Below the pieces are notes generated by a model. It was not told the origin of the DNA and did no database searches. It saw only the letters and a list, made by a program, of their open reading frames with translations. Shown here piece by piece: positions 16,495 through 23,934 of a DNA stretch of 50,401 bases. This DNA is from an uncultured Pseudomonadota bacterium. GTDB lineage: Bacteria > Myxococcota_A > UBA796 > SXON01. A program made the translations under genes and the position numbers. Location of the stretch: assembly GCA_903844155.1 (NCBI GenBank), contig CAIMSU010000242.1, forward strand, positions 1 through 50,401, in the 5' to 3' direction. Each line of letters begins with the position of its first letter. Position 1 is the stretch's first letter.

Positions 16495-17216
16495 CCTGCC
16501 ATCCTCTCCATGAACCACGCACAGGCGGTGTACAGCGCGCGCCGGTCGGGGCGCTGTCCATGGCGGGCGACCCAGGTTCGGCATTGCCTCGCGGAAAAGC
16601 GCCAATTCGCGGCGGCCTCCGCGCGGCGATGCAGGTCGCGCGCTTCGTGGAATTCCCGGCCGGTCAGCAGCATCTGCGCCCACCGCGCGGTGTAGTCGAC
16701 ATGCCGCTCCTCGTCCTCCTGCACGCGGGCGATGACCGGCGCCATCGTCGTCCCGGTGCCGGAATCCAGCCCTTCACAGGCGTCTTTGTGCCAGGCGACG
16801 GACTGGGCGATGCGCGCTTCGAGAAAATGGGCGTGGAGGAGGAAGTGGCCCAGCTTCCGGCGTCGCTCGTTGGGGGAATCACCTTCTCGAACGCCGAACG
16901 TGTCGCCGCCGGCTTGCCGGATCTGGTGGTTGTAGACGTCGCCGTCGTCGACGTCGTCCAAAACCCGCCCGCCCAGCCCCTCGATCAAGGCTGCGTACAT
17001 CTTCGTGTGCCGCTCCTCGTCCGCCTGGTGGCGTCGCAGCAGCCCGGCCAGCTCGGGATCCGGCGCGTCATTCGCCGGAAAGTAGTCGGCGACGGTCTGG
17101 GGATGGCGCTCGCCCGCGCGGTAGAGGTTCAGCGCCCACGCGTGCGCGACGGGGTCGGCCGCGAGGTCGGTGTGCCACAAGCGTTTGACGGCGGTGACGA
17201 TCAATGGGAACCGCAT
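16491..17216 (-). CDS. ferritin-like di-iron protein
   Basis: The product is 241 aa. Four helices with the ordered ligands E, ExxH, E, ExxH can be seen: AGERH, DEERHTKMY, HFLEARIAQ and DEERHVDYT. This is the carboxylate-bridged di-iron pattern of ferritin-like oxidases, desaturases and hydroxylases (MiaE/Coq7 type) rather than an iron-storage shell. It overlaps the Tes-like gene by 4 bases and the upstream membrane protein by 16, so it belongs to the operon. Its likely role is an oxygen-dependent oxidation linked to the radical SAM step, but the substrate is unknown. ATG 17216 is chosen as the start of recognisable helical sequence. Confidence 0.8.
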   Translation of the reverse strand: MRFPLIVTAVKRLWHTDLAADPVAHAWALNLYRAGERHPQTVADYFPANDAPDPELAGLLRRHQADEERHTKMYAALIEGLGGRVLDDVDDGDVYNHQIRQAGGDTFGVREGDSPNERRRKLGHFLLHAHFLEARIAQSVAWHKDACEGLDSGTGTTMAPVIARVQEDEERHVDYTARWAQMLLTGREFHEARDLHRRAEAAANWRFSARQCRTWVARHGQRPDRRALYTACAWFMERMAG

Positions 17217-17539
17217 ACGGCCACGATCAAGCCGAAGAACAACGCAGTCCCGAGTGCTCCGAGGAGCGCGAGGCCGCCGAGGCCCAGGCCGGTCGCGAAC
17301 AGGACGATGGCGATGGCCCGGACCCACCCGGCACGTTGGGCGAGCAGCGCGGTGGCGAGCACGGAGGTCAGGGTGAGCCCGCCAGCGGCGTCGAAGAGAA
17401 TGGTGGCGGTGGCGTCGAGGCTGTCCGTCGGCGCTGTGAGTACGCCCACCAGGACGCCGGCCCCGAACCCGCCGATCTGCACGGGAATGAGCGGCAGGGC
17501 GAGCAACCAGATGGCCCTAGGCGGCGACGGATCGTCCAT
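17201..17539 (-). CDS. small membrane protein of the lipid-type operon
   Basis: The product is 112 aa with three hydrophobic stretches (about residues 9-35, 50-67 and 72-108), rich in Gly, Ala and Leu, and no catalytic motif. It overlaps the Lgt-like gene upstream by 23 bases and the ferritin-like gene downstream by 16. That tight packing, with the codon preference of its neighbours, supports it as a real gene. No family is recognised. Confidence 0.7.
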   Translation of the reverse strand: MDDPSPPRAIWLLALPLIPVQIGGFGAGVLVGVLTAPTDSLDATATILFDAAGGLTLTSVLATALLAQRAGWVRAIAIVLFATGLGLGGLALLGALGTALFFGLIVAVCGSH

Positions 17540-18233
17540 CGACCCCTCCTTTCCGGAGGTGAAAGGCGAGGAGTCCGGCGACCATCATCAACGCGGCGAG
17601 CGCCTGGTAGACGCTGAACACGCCAAGCAGGTGCGGCGTGTCTCGCAAAGGCTCCGTCGACATGCGGAACGCCCCGTACAGCACCAGGTACATGCTGAAA
17701 ATCCGCCCGACAAGCAGCTTGTTTCGGACAAGGCTCACGAAGGCGATCCCACAGAGCGCGTGGAACCCCATCTCCACATAAGGAGCGGGAAAGCGCCCGA
17801 AGTCCTCACCCGCGTAGTGCATCGCGAACGGTCCGTCCCACCGGATCCCCCGGCAGCACCCGCCCAGCACACAGCCGATCCGGCCGATCGCCACGGAGAA
17901 CGGGAGGATCTTCGCAAAGTGATCATTCGGGGGCAGCGGGTAGCGCAACAGCGGCTTGAGTGTTTCCGCCACGAGAAAGCCGCCAAGCAGCCCGCCGACG
18001 ATGGACCGACCGGATGTCCACCACGAAACACTCGCTGGCAACGCCGCAAATGGCCAGCCGTAGTCGCCCGCCAGCTCCGCGAGCTTCGCGCCAACGACCG
18101 CGCCGAGCAGCGTGCAGAGCTGCAGCCCGCGGTAGACATTCCGGTATTCCGCCGGGATCTTCTGGCTGGCGGGGAACAGCAGCGCGAGCAGGATCGCGAG
18201 TACGACGGGGATCGCGTAGCCGGGAACGATCAC
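17517..18233 (-). CDS. Lgt-like membrane protein (prolipoprotein diacylglyceryl transferase family)
   Basis: The product is 238 aa with about seven membrane segments. It has the Lgt-type pattern GRSIVGGLLGG, the signature-region GRIGCVLGGCCRG and a late FRMSTEPLR. True Lgt moves a diacylglyceryl group from phosphatidylglycerol to lipoprotein cysteine, using a His in HGGLIG and Arg in GRIGN. Here the His position is Val and GRIGN reads GRIGC followed by a Cys pair, so this is a divergent paralog, not the housekeeping enzyme. It could handle a phospholipid head group or diacylglycerol unit. The GTG at 18233 gives a 4-base overlap with the upstream stop; GTG 18245 is possible. Confidence 0.8.
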   Translation of the reverse strand: MIVPGYAIPVVLAILLALLFPASQKIPAEYRNVYRGLQLCTLLGAVVGAKLAELAGDYGWPFAALPASVSWWTSGRSIVGGLLGGFLVAETLKPLLRYPLPPNDHFAKILPFSVAIGRIGCVLGGCCRGIRWDGPFAMHYAGEDFGRFPAPYVEMGFHALCGIAFVSLVRNKLLVGRIFSMYLVLYGAFRMSTEPLRDTPHLLGVFSVYQALAALMMVAGLLAFHLRKGGVDGRSVAA

Positions 18234-18556
18234 GCGGTGACCCACGCCGCCAAGAGGAAGAGCATGAGCGAGAGGTGCTCCTTTGCGTGGTAGTCCGCCT
18301 CGACCGCCGGGAGATCACGGTGGTAGCCGAACTCGTCGGCGGCGCCTGCGAGGGCGAACAGGCCCGCGAAGATCGGCAGGCGAACGGGGTCGAGGCGGAC
18401 GGCTGCGGTGACCAGGCCGATGAGCAACAGGCCGATCACGCCGTGCAGGACGTGCTCTCCGCGGGTGACGACGCGCCCCCTGAAATGGAACGCGTTGTCC
18501 CGCCACGCGTAGTACCCGAAGGTCGCGAGCGGGACGGCGAGGAGGGCGAGGCGCAC
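18230..18556 (-). CDS. small membrane protein with His/Glu cluster
   Basis: The product is 108 aa from a GTG start at 18556. A longer frame runs on to 19225, but that part only shadows the hydroxylase gene. Hydrophobic segments lie near residues 1-14, 38-53, 60-73 and 96-107. Between the last two is EFGYHRDLPAVEADYHAKEH, with three His and four acidic residues that could bind metal. It starts 7 bases after the hydroxylase stop and overlaps the Lgt-like start. No family is recognised. GGAG lies 12 bases before the GTG, so the ribosome site is weak. Confidence 0.6.
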   Translation of the reverse strand: MRLALLAVPLATFGYYAWRDNAFHFRGRVVTRGEHVLHGVIGLLLIGLVTAAVRLDPVRLPIFAGLFALAGAADEFGYHRDLPAVEADYHAKEHLSLMLFLLAAWVTA

Positions 18557-18563
18557 GTCGGGA

Positions 18564-19403
18564 TCATACTCCGCGGAGCGGGGCTTCTTGCGCGTCCGCG
18601 ATGAACCGGCGGAACGGGAACGCGAGCTGCCCGGGGAGGCCGTCGGGTAGGGGCTCGCCGGCGCCGAATTGTGCCGTCGCGACTTCGGGGAGGTCAAACG
18701 TGCCGAAGATGAGGTCCCAGACCGGGAATACGCCGGCGAAGTTGGCGCTGGGGCGGTCCTCGGCGTGGTGACGGCGGTGGAGCGCGGGCGTGGCCAGGAG
18801 GCGGGCGAGGGGACGGCCGGGGACGCGCGGAATGGCCAGGTTGGCGTGGAGGAACATGTCAAAGAACAGGAGGAACGGGCCGGTCGCCATCCAGACCGGG
18901 ACCGGCACGCCGCACGCGGCGAGAAGGAGCCCGACGCCGACGTTGTCGACGAGGTCGTCGACGGGGTGGATGCGCGCGGCGGAGAGCCAGTCGAGCCGGG
19001 TCGGGCTGTGGTGCACCGCGTGGAAGGGCCAGAACCAGCGGGTGTGACGGAGGCGGTGGTTCCAGTAGTTGACGAGGTCGCCCGCGAACAGCGCGAAGAA
19101 ATACTGCGCCAACACCGGGGAGCGGCCAATCCCCCAGGGCACCGTCGCCAGCGCGGGCAATGCCCCGATCGGCGTCGATGCCAGGCCCGTCGCCATTGCC
19201 ACCTCCACCACCAGGCCGACGGCAAGCGCTCGTGTGAGGTTCCCCGTCACGAACGCCGAGAATGGCCACCAGAGCCAGTCGCTCAGCCTCGCGCGCGTCC
19301 ACTTGGGGGCGGGCGCGCGCTCCGGGGAAACCGACTCCAGCAGCGCGGAGAGGCCGCCGCAGAGCACAAAGAGTGCCGTCATCCCGAGGACAGAGTCCCC
19401 CAC
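18564..19403 (-). CDS. sterol desaturase / fatty acid hydroxylase family protein
   Basis: The product is a 279-aa integral membrane protein. The three His boxes of this di-iron membrane oxygenase family are present: HRLRH (116-120), HAVHH (128-132) and HRRHH (209-213), with an extra H186. Family members hydroxylate or desaturate sterols, fatty acyl chains, ceramides or alkylglycerol ethers using O2. The GTG start at 19403 lies 4 bases after the upstream dioxygenase-like gene's stop; ATG 19382 is an alternative. In this operon the most likely substrate is a membrane lipid chain or glycerol ether (inference). Confidence 0.88.
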   Translation of the reverse strand: MGDSVLGMTALFVLCGGLSALLESVSPERAPAPKWTRARLSDWLWWPFSAFVTGNLTRALAVGLVVEVAMATGLASTPIGALPALATVPWGIGRSPVLAQYFFALFAGDLVNYWNHRLRHTRWFWPFHAVHHSPTRLDWLSAARIHPVDDLVDNVGVGLLLAACGVPVPVWMATGPFLLFFDMFLHANLAIPRVPGRPLARLLATPALHRRHHAEDRPSANFAGVFPVWDLIFGTFDLPEVATAQFGAGEPLPDGLPGQLAFPFRRFIADAQEAPLRGV

Positions 19404-19407
19404 CGCC

Positions 19408-20211
19408 TCAGACCGCGATGGTCAGCGCCGCCGTCATGCCGGTCGTCGCGTCGCCGCTCATGGCAGCCTGCTCCAACGTATACCCGTCCGAGAAGCACTG
19501 ATCATCCGCGTTCTTCGTCGTGTTGTCGCCACCGGGGTAGAACTGCGTCGCCGTCGTGTAGACCTCTGTGTTGGTCGCATCCGGGAAGCACAGCTGGGTG
19601 GTCTTTGCGGGGGCTGCGCTCGCGTCCCGGAACACCTGCATGTGGATGTGCGTGCAACGACCGGGGTACCAGCCCGGGTAGATCGACGTGAACGTCACCT
19701 TGCCGGCCGCATCTGCGATCTGCAGGCCGCGCAGGTAGGTCGTGCCGGTCTGGTCCGGGCCTGTGGGCTCGCCAGCGTACTCCGAGTACAGGCCGTCCTT
19801 GTCGCAATGCCAGACCTCGACGATCGCGCCGGGGACCGGAATGCAGCCCGCAGCGACGTCGATGACGGTGAACGTGAGCGCCAGGGGTAGGCCAGTCTTG
19901 CCCTCCGTGATGTCGGCCCGGTAGTACGCGCTGTTGTCGATCATGCCGGTCTTGTCTGGGTAGGGGCCGGCGATCTCATCGGGCGTGACCGAGCACGCCC
20001 CCGTCCCGGAGTCTCCGCCCACGGAGTCGGCGGCCCCTGAATCGCCGCCGCCGGAGTCGGCATTGTTGGTCCCGCTTTCGCCCGTCACGGAGTCCGCTGC
20101 CGCCTTGCCGCGGCACCCTGCCAGGACCGCGGCTGCGCCGAGGCCGAGGAACCGAAACGTGAACTCGCGCCGGGTGGTCCCGACAACCGGATCGCTCGCA
20201 ACTCGCCGCAT
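19408..20211 (-). CDS. Tat-exported lipoprotein of the intradiol ring-cleavage dioxygenase fold
   Basis: The product is 267 aa. The N terminus has a twin-arginine signal (TTRREFTFRFLG, Arg14-Arg15) ending in a lipobox LAGC (Cys33), so it is folded, probably with iron, before export and is then lipid-anchored. A DSGGGDSG linker follows. The domain shows GPYP, then EVWHCDKDGLY (Tyr142) and YPGWYPGRCTHIH (Tyr182, Arg185, His188, His190), the non-heme Fe(III) ligand set of intradiol dioxygenases. The substrate is unknown; extracytoplasmic members need not act on catechol. It is the first gene of the minus-strand operon, with a GGAGAGG ribosome site before ATG 20211. Confidence 0.85.
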   Translation of the reverse strand: MRRVASDPVVGTTRREFTFRFLGLGAAAVLAGCRGKAAADSVTGESGTNNADSGGGDSGAADSVGGDSGTGACSVTPDEIAGPYPDKTGMIDNSAYYRADITEGKTGLPLALTFTVIDVAAGCIPVPGAIVEVWHCDKDGLYSEYAGEPTGPDQTGTTYLRGLQIADAAGKVTFTSIYPGWYPGRCTHIHMQVFRDASAAPAKTTQLCFPDATNTEVYTTATQFYPGGDNTTKNADDQCFSDGYTLEQAAMSGDATTGMTAALTIAV

Positions 20212-20441
20212 GGACACCTCTCCTCGCTGTCTAACGCCGACAACGGCTTGACAACGACCCGGGGATAGATTTGGTGCCAACGGCGCACTTGAAGGGGGAC
20301 ACCCGCGCTTCCCTCCGGGCGGTGTGGCTGCGCCGCCTTCGTCGATTGAATTCACAAAAAGTCGTAAAAACAGAAATACTCTTAGAAAAGGCCTCTCAAG
20401 TGCCACCAACTGAGCGTACATTCTCCTCGAGGCTGAACCTG
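20212..20441. promoter_or_regulatory. divergent promoter region with AT-rich island
   Basis: This 230-bp gap lies between the first gene of the minus-strand operon and the + strand arylsulfotransferase-like lipoprotein. Bases about 20345-20395 are clearly AT-rich against a GC-rich background, as expected for a promoter. TTGTCA on the minus strand (20250-20255) is a possible -35 element, but no well-spaced -10 was found. Confidence 0.4.
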
Positions 20442-21764
20442 ATGCGGCACCCCTCCGTCCCACTCCTCGCCGTCTTCGCGCTCGTCGGCTGCGCCGGCCC
20501 CTCGCCGGGAGTGACCGAGTACGCGATGGACCTCGTCTGGCGGCCGAGCGCGGCGATGGCGACGTCGGGCGCAGTGGCGTGGGCCCCCACCAGCGAGGTC
20601 GCGGACGCGTCCGTCGAGTACGGCACCACGACCGACTACGGCCAGTCCGCCCCGGAGGTGGCTCCCGGAAGTTCGGTGATCTACGGCCTTTCTCCGGCTA
20701 CCACCTACCATTACCGCCTCGTTGGCGACGGGTGGGTCTCGGGCGATGAGACGCTGGTCACCGGCGCCGCGGCGTTGGGCCTGGCGCCCCTGCACCTCGT
20801 CGAGAGCGATGGGAGCGACTGGGGCCACTACCTGCTCACGACCACGTTCGTCTCCGGGCAGTCGGGCCAGATCCTCGTGCTGGATCCGAACCTCCAGCCG
20901 GTGTGGTGGTCGACGAGCCCGACGGATTTTGTGTGGAGCGCCAAATTCGCGGCGGACGGCCAGTCGATCCTGTACCTCCAGGGGGACGGCGGCGCGAACG
21001 CCAAGATCGTGCGGCTCTCACTCTCCGGCGAGGAGATCGCCCGCTACCCGACCCCGTATGGGCGTCACGCCTTCCTCGAGCTTCCGAACGGCGACATCGC
21101 CTACATCGCCTCGGACTCGGAGGTGTGGAACGGCCAGAACGTCGTCGGTGACCAGATCGTTGCCCTTTCGCCGGATGGCTCGTCGCGGGTGCTCTGGGAC
21201 TCCTTCAACGACCTCACGCCGGTACCGGCTCCCAATTGGTCAGGTTCGACCAACCCGCTCGGCGCGGACTGGACGCACTGCAACGGCCTCGCCTACGACC
21301 CGGACACCAACGCCTTCCTGATCTCCAGCTACTACCTGCACAGCATCTACAAGATCGACGCCGCCAACGGCGACATCCTCTGGCAGCTCGGCGGGACCGG
21401 CAGCGACTTCACCTTCCCCGATGATCCCGGCTTCGGCCCGCAGCACTCCCCGCAGTTCACCTCCGACGGCGTCCTCCTCTTCGACAACGACCAGGCCGGC
21501 ACGATCTCGCGGGTTGTCCGGTACGCCCTGGACGCGAACGCGGGCGTTGCAACCCGCAGCGCCGACTACCCCAACCCGGCCGGCGGCTGGTCCGCCACGC
21601 TCGCCTACGCGGACACGCTCCCGGGCGGCGACATCGCCTCGACCTGGGCCGAGCGCGGTGAGGCGATCGTGTTCGACCCGGACGGAGCGGTGGCCTGGCA
21701 CGCGCAGATGGACACCGGCGGGATGATGTTCGGGATGGATGTTTTCGACAGCTTCTACCACTGA
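20442..21764 (+). CDS. arylsulfotransferase (ASST)-like lipoprotein, propeller fold
   Basis: The product is 440 aa. It has a lipoprotein signal ending in LVGC (about Cys17), then a domain of about 90 residues like the N-terminal Ig-like region of purple acid phosphatase/ASST proteins (TTYHYRLVGDG), then a six-blade-type propeller with repeated LDPNLQPVWW, HAFLELPNGDIAYIA, THCNGLAYDPDTNAFLIS and GFGPQHSPQFTSDG. The last three resemble ASST blades that carry the catalytic His of sulfate-ester transfer. The activity is not proven; many relatives are uncharacterised. ATG 20442 is preceded by GAGG at 20429-20432. Confidence 0.75.
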   Translation: MRHPSVPLLAVFALVGCAGPSPGVTEYAMDLVWRPSAAMATSGAVAWAPTSEVADASVEYGTTTDYGQSAPEVAPGSSVIYGLSPATTYHYRLVGDGWVSGDETLVTGAAALGLAPLHLVESDGSDWGHYLLTTTFVSGQSGQILVLDPNLQPVWWSTSPTDFVWSAKFAADGQSILYLQGDGGANAKIVRLSLSGEEIARYPTPYGRHAFLELPNGDIAYIASDSEVWNGQNVVGDQIVALSPDGSSRVLWDSFNDLTPVPAPNWSGSTNPLGADWTHCNGLAYDPDTNAFLISSYYLHSIYKIDAANGDILWQLGGTGSDFTFPDDPGFGPQHSPQFTSDGVLLFDNDQAGTISRVVRYALDANAGVATRSADYPNPAGGWSATLAYADTLPGGDIASTWAERGEAIVFDPDGAVAWHAQMDTGGMMFGMDVFDSFYH

Positions 21765-21770
21765 TCCGGG

Positions 21771-23198
21771 TCAGTCCGCCGAGCTGCCGAGGGTCGCGAG
21801 GTGGGAGGTGAACCCCGTGAGGTTGCCTTCGAACTGCGCCGAAAACTGGACCTCGCCGGCGCTTGAAACCTGCGTGAGGACGCCGTCGCTCCCCCAGGCG
21901 ACGAGCATGTCGCCCGCGTCGTCGACGGGAACGACGCTGCCGGTGGTGATGTTCCTGTGGATGCCGCCGTCGTCGAAGTGCCAGGTGCGGGTGGCGCTGC
22001 GCGAGATCCAGTCGAGGTGGTAGACGGCCGCTTCGGCGGGATCGGCGGACGTTCCGGCGCCGTTGTCGAAGACCGCCAGCTGCTCGTCGTACGTCATGAG
22101 TAGGGGGGAGTGCTGGCGGGAAAAGGTCTCGCCATCCTGGAACGTCCAGTCTGAGTCGTCGCCGCCCATCGTCCAGTCCGCCAGTCCGGTCGTGGGATCC
22201 ACCATCGCCAGGGCATCGGCTTCGTAGAGCGAGAGCAGGACGTGGCCGCTCTGGGGGTCCACGCTGACCGAGTTCGTGTGCGGATACTGGGTGCTGACCC
22301 CGTCCGAGATCGCTGTCCCGGTGTACGGGAATTCGTCCCACGATGACCAGACGGTGCTCACGTCCGCGCCGTCCGCGGAAACGTGGAGGAGTCGGTCCCC
22401 GGTGACGTCCTGCGTGGCGCCGTCGTCGCTGTCCACGGGGCGTTCGTCGTACGCGAGCACGTACCAGCCGCCAGCGGGATCGGGGGTCAGGTCGTGGTGG
22501 GTCAGGGGGAGGGTCGCAACGGCCTCGGGTTGGCCGTCGAGCGCACACCGCCAGAGGACGGTGGTCTCCGGCGTCGCGTTGGCGAGCCAGAGCAACGAGT
22601 TCGAGTCCGCGTCGTACAACGCCCGAAAGTCGGCGATGTTGTTGACGGGCTGCCAGAACACGTAGCGTCCCTGACGGTCGAGCACCGCCACGACGGCTGC
22701 GGGGTAGGAGACGAGGACGGTCACGGTGTAGCCGCTGACGTCGTCCGTGGCCGCCGTGGTGATGTCTGGCTCGGGGATGTCGCTCGTCGGGGCGGCCGGG
22801 GTGACGTCGAGGGGGTCGCTGACGTACTCGGTGTCAGGGCCCGACGCCTCGACCGCCACCTGCCAGGAAAACCCGCCGGCGAGCCCGTCCAGCTCAACCT
22901 CGTGATGCAGGGCGCCGCCGGTCGTCGAGCCGGTGGCGACGTGGTCAAACGCCCCGCCCTCCCCGTACACGACCCGGCTCTCCGCGGGTTCCGGCGTGTC
23001 CCAGGTCACCACGGCGGCGGTGCGCCCCGCGACTTCTGTGACGGTCGCGTCAACCCGCTCGGTCGGCCCCGCGAGGGCCCGCGGGGGGCTGTCGTAGGCC
23101 GGGGCGTTGACGGGGCCAAGCGGGATGAGCGGTGACGTGCACCCGGTGGCGAGCGCGAGGACGGTGAGCGGCGCCAGGAGCGAACGCGCGGGGAGCAT
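21771..23198 (-). CDS. arylsulfotransferase (ASST)-like lipoprotein, second copy
   Basis: The product is 475 aa from ATG 23198, chosen because it starts a clean lipoprotein signal ending in LATGC; ATG 23222 is an alternative. An Ig-like region and a propeller follow, with VLDRQGRYVFWQPV, THHDLTPDPAGGWYVLAYD, QYPHTNSVSVDPQSGHVLLS and FSRQHSPLLM, lining up with the same blades of 20442-21764. The two genes converge with only 6 bases between their stops, so they are probably distant paralogs in tail-to-tail array. Substrate unknown. Confidence 0.75.
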   Translation of the reverse strand: MLPARSLLAPLTVLALATGCTSPLIPLGPVNAPAYDSPPRALAGPTERVDATVTEVAGRTAAVVTWDTPEPAESRVVYGEGGAFDHVATGSTTGGALHHEVELDGLAGGFSWQVAVEASGPDTEYVSDPLDVTPAAPTSDIPEPDITTAATDDVSGYTVTVLVSYPAAVVAVLDRQGRYVFWQPVNNIADFRALYDADSNSLLWLANATPETTVLWRCALDGQPEAVATLPLTHHDLTPDPAGGWYVLAYDERPVDSDDGATQDVTGDRLLHVSADGADVSTVWSSWDEFPYTGTAISDGVSTQYPHTNSVSVDPQSGHVLLSLYEADALAMVDPTTGLADWTMGGDDSDWTFQDGETFSRQHSPLLMTYDEQLAVFDNGAGTSADPAEAAVYHLDWISRSATRTWHFDDGGIHRNITTGSVVPVDDAGDMLVAWGSDGVLTQVSSAGEVQFSAQFEGNLTGFTSHLATLGSSAD

Positions 23199-23526
23199 GC
23201 ACCCGAAGTCTGCAAGTTTCATTCCGTCCGTATTGGGGCGAGCAGCGCGCGCGGAGGCGAGAAAAAACACGATTCATCCTTGGTGACGGCGTGAGGGCAG
23301 GGTCCGCTGGGTGACGTTTTTTGTCAACGCCTTCTTCAAACCCGGTGGCGCTTGACACTTTACGTCATCTTGACGCGGCGGGTGAAGGCCGGTCATGGCT
23401 CGCCGACGGGTGGTGGGATTGGCACAGGCGCTGGGCGTATTCCCCCGGGCTCGCGGAGGCCATCATCCAACGATAACAGCCTTAGTACCTGAATCGTTCG
23501 ACACTGGCCCGGTGCCGTCGCCCGGC
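23199..23526. promoter_or_regulatory. divergent region with paired TTGACA-N4-ACGTCA motifs
   Basis: The motif TTGACAAAAAACGTCA is on the minus strand at 23312-23327 and TTGACACTTTACGTCA on the plus strand at 23352-23367. They face opposite ways with 24 bases between, each toward one of the divergent genes. Each half contains TGAC...GTCA symmetry, so they could be binding sites or -35 boxes. A reading frame continues from 23395 to 23527, but its third positions are less GC-biased, so I do not count it as coding. Confidence 0.45.
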
Positions 23527-23934
23527 ATGATCCTTGCTTCCGGTCACGACGTGTACCTGCGTCGGCTCCTCATCCGCCTCGTCCTCCCGCTCACCTGGCG
23601 GCGGTTCGCGGGGATGAAGGCGGCGCGGTTGCTGCGCTTTTCCGTGACCGAGACCGACAGCGCCTGGCAGATCCTGCAAGCGTTGACGGTGGTCGAGGAC
23701 CCTGTCGTGCGCGCGCAGGCGCTCCAGCACGCGTTCGAGGAGGTGCACCACGCCTCGGCGTTCGCGACCGTGGCCGCGGCTGCTTGCGAACGGCCACCGG
23801 ATCGGCCGGTCCCGGCGCGCGTACCGATCTTCCAGGCGGGCAGCCAACACCGGCCCCTCCGGTCCGGTGTTGGCTGTTTCTTCTCGTCGCGCCTTGGCTT
23901 TCGACCAACTGCGCGTGTTCGTGACATCGCTTGA
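23527..23934 (+). CDS. ferritin-like protein, N-terminal half (gene broken)
   Basis: This frame (135 aa) encodes the first two helices of a ferritin-like di-iron protein: SVTETDSAWQILQAL gives the first Glu and FEEVHHASAF the ExxH pair. After residue about 105 (VPIFQAGS) the sequence loses family character, runs through a 12-bp hairpin and stops at 23934. The other half of the iron site is encoded in the next frame (23867-24391). ATG 23527 is chosen; an ATG at 23395 is in frame but the added sequence looks non-coding. The simplest reading is one ancestral gene interrupted by an insertion plus frameshift; two half-proteins or a sequencing error are alternatives. Confidence 0.55.
   Translation: MILASGHDVYLRRLLIRLVLPLTWRRFAGMKAARLLRFSVTETDSAWQILQALTVVEDPVVRAQALQHAFEEVHHASAFATVAAAACERPPDRPVPARVPIFQAGSQHRPLRSGVGCFFSSRLGFRPTARVRDIA
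23842..23884 (+). terminator. 12-bp hairpin followed by T-rich tract inside the ferritin-like gene
   Basis: AGCCAACACCGG (23842-23853) and CCGGTGTTGGCT (23864-23875) are perfect inverted arms with a 10-base loop, followed by GTTTCTTCT. This has the form of an intrinsic terminator, yet it lies inside the first ferritin-like frame and covers the GTG of the second. It may be an inserted element or an attenuator before the carbamoyltransferase genes. Confidence 0.55.

Noticed and set aside
18557-19225. Extension of the small membrane protein gene through the hydroxylase region
   Set aside because: This part is Arg/Ser-rich and shadows the hydroxylase; family-like membrane sequence begins only at the GTG 18556.
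23395-23526. Upstream coding extension of the ferritin-like N-terminal frame
   Set aside because: Third codon positions are much less GC-biased than in the rest of the gene, and the residues are not family-like.
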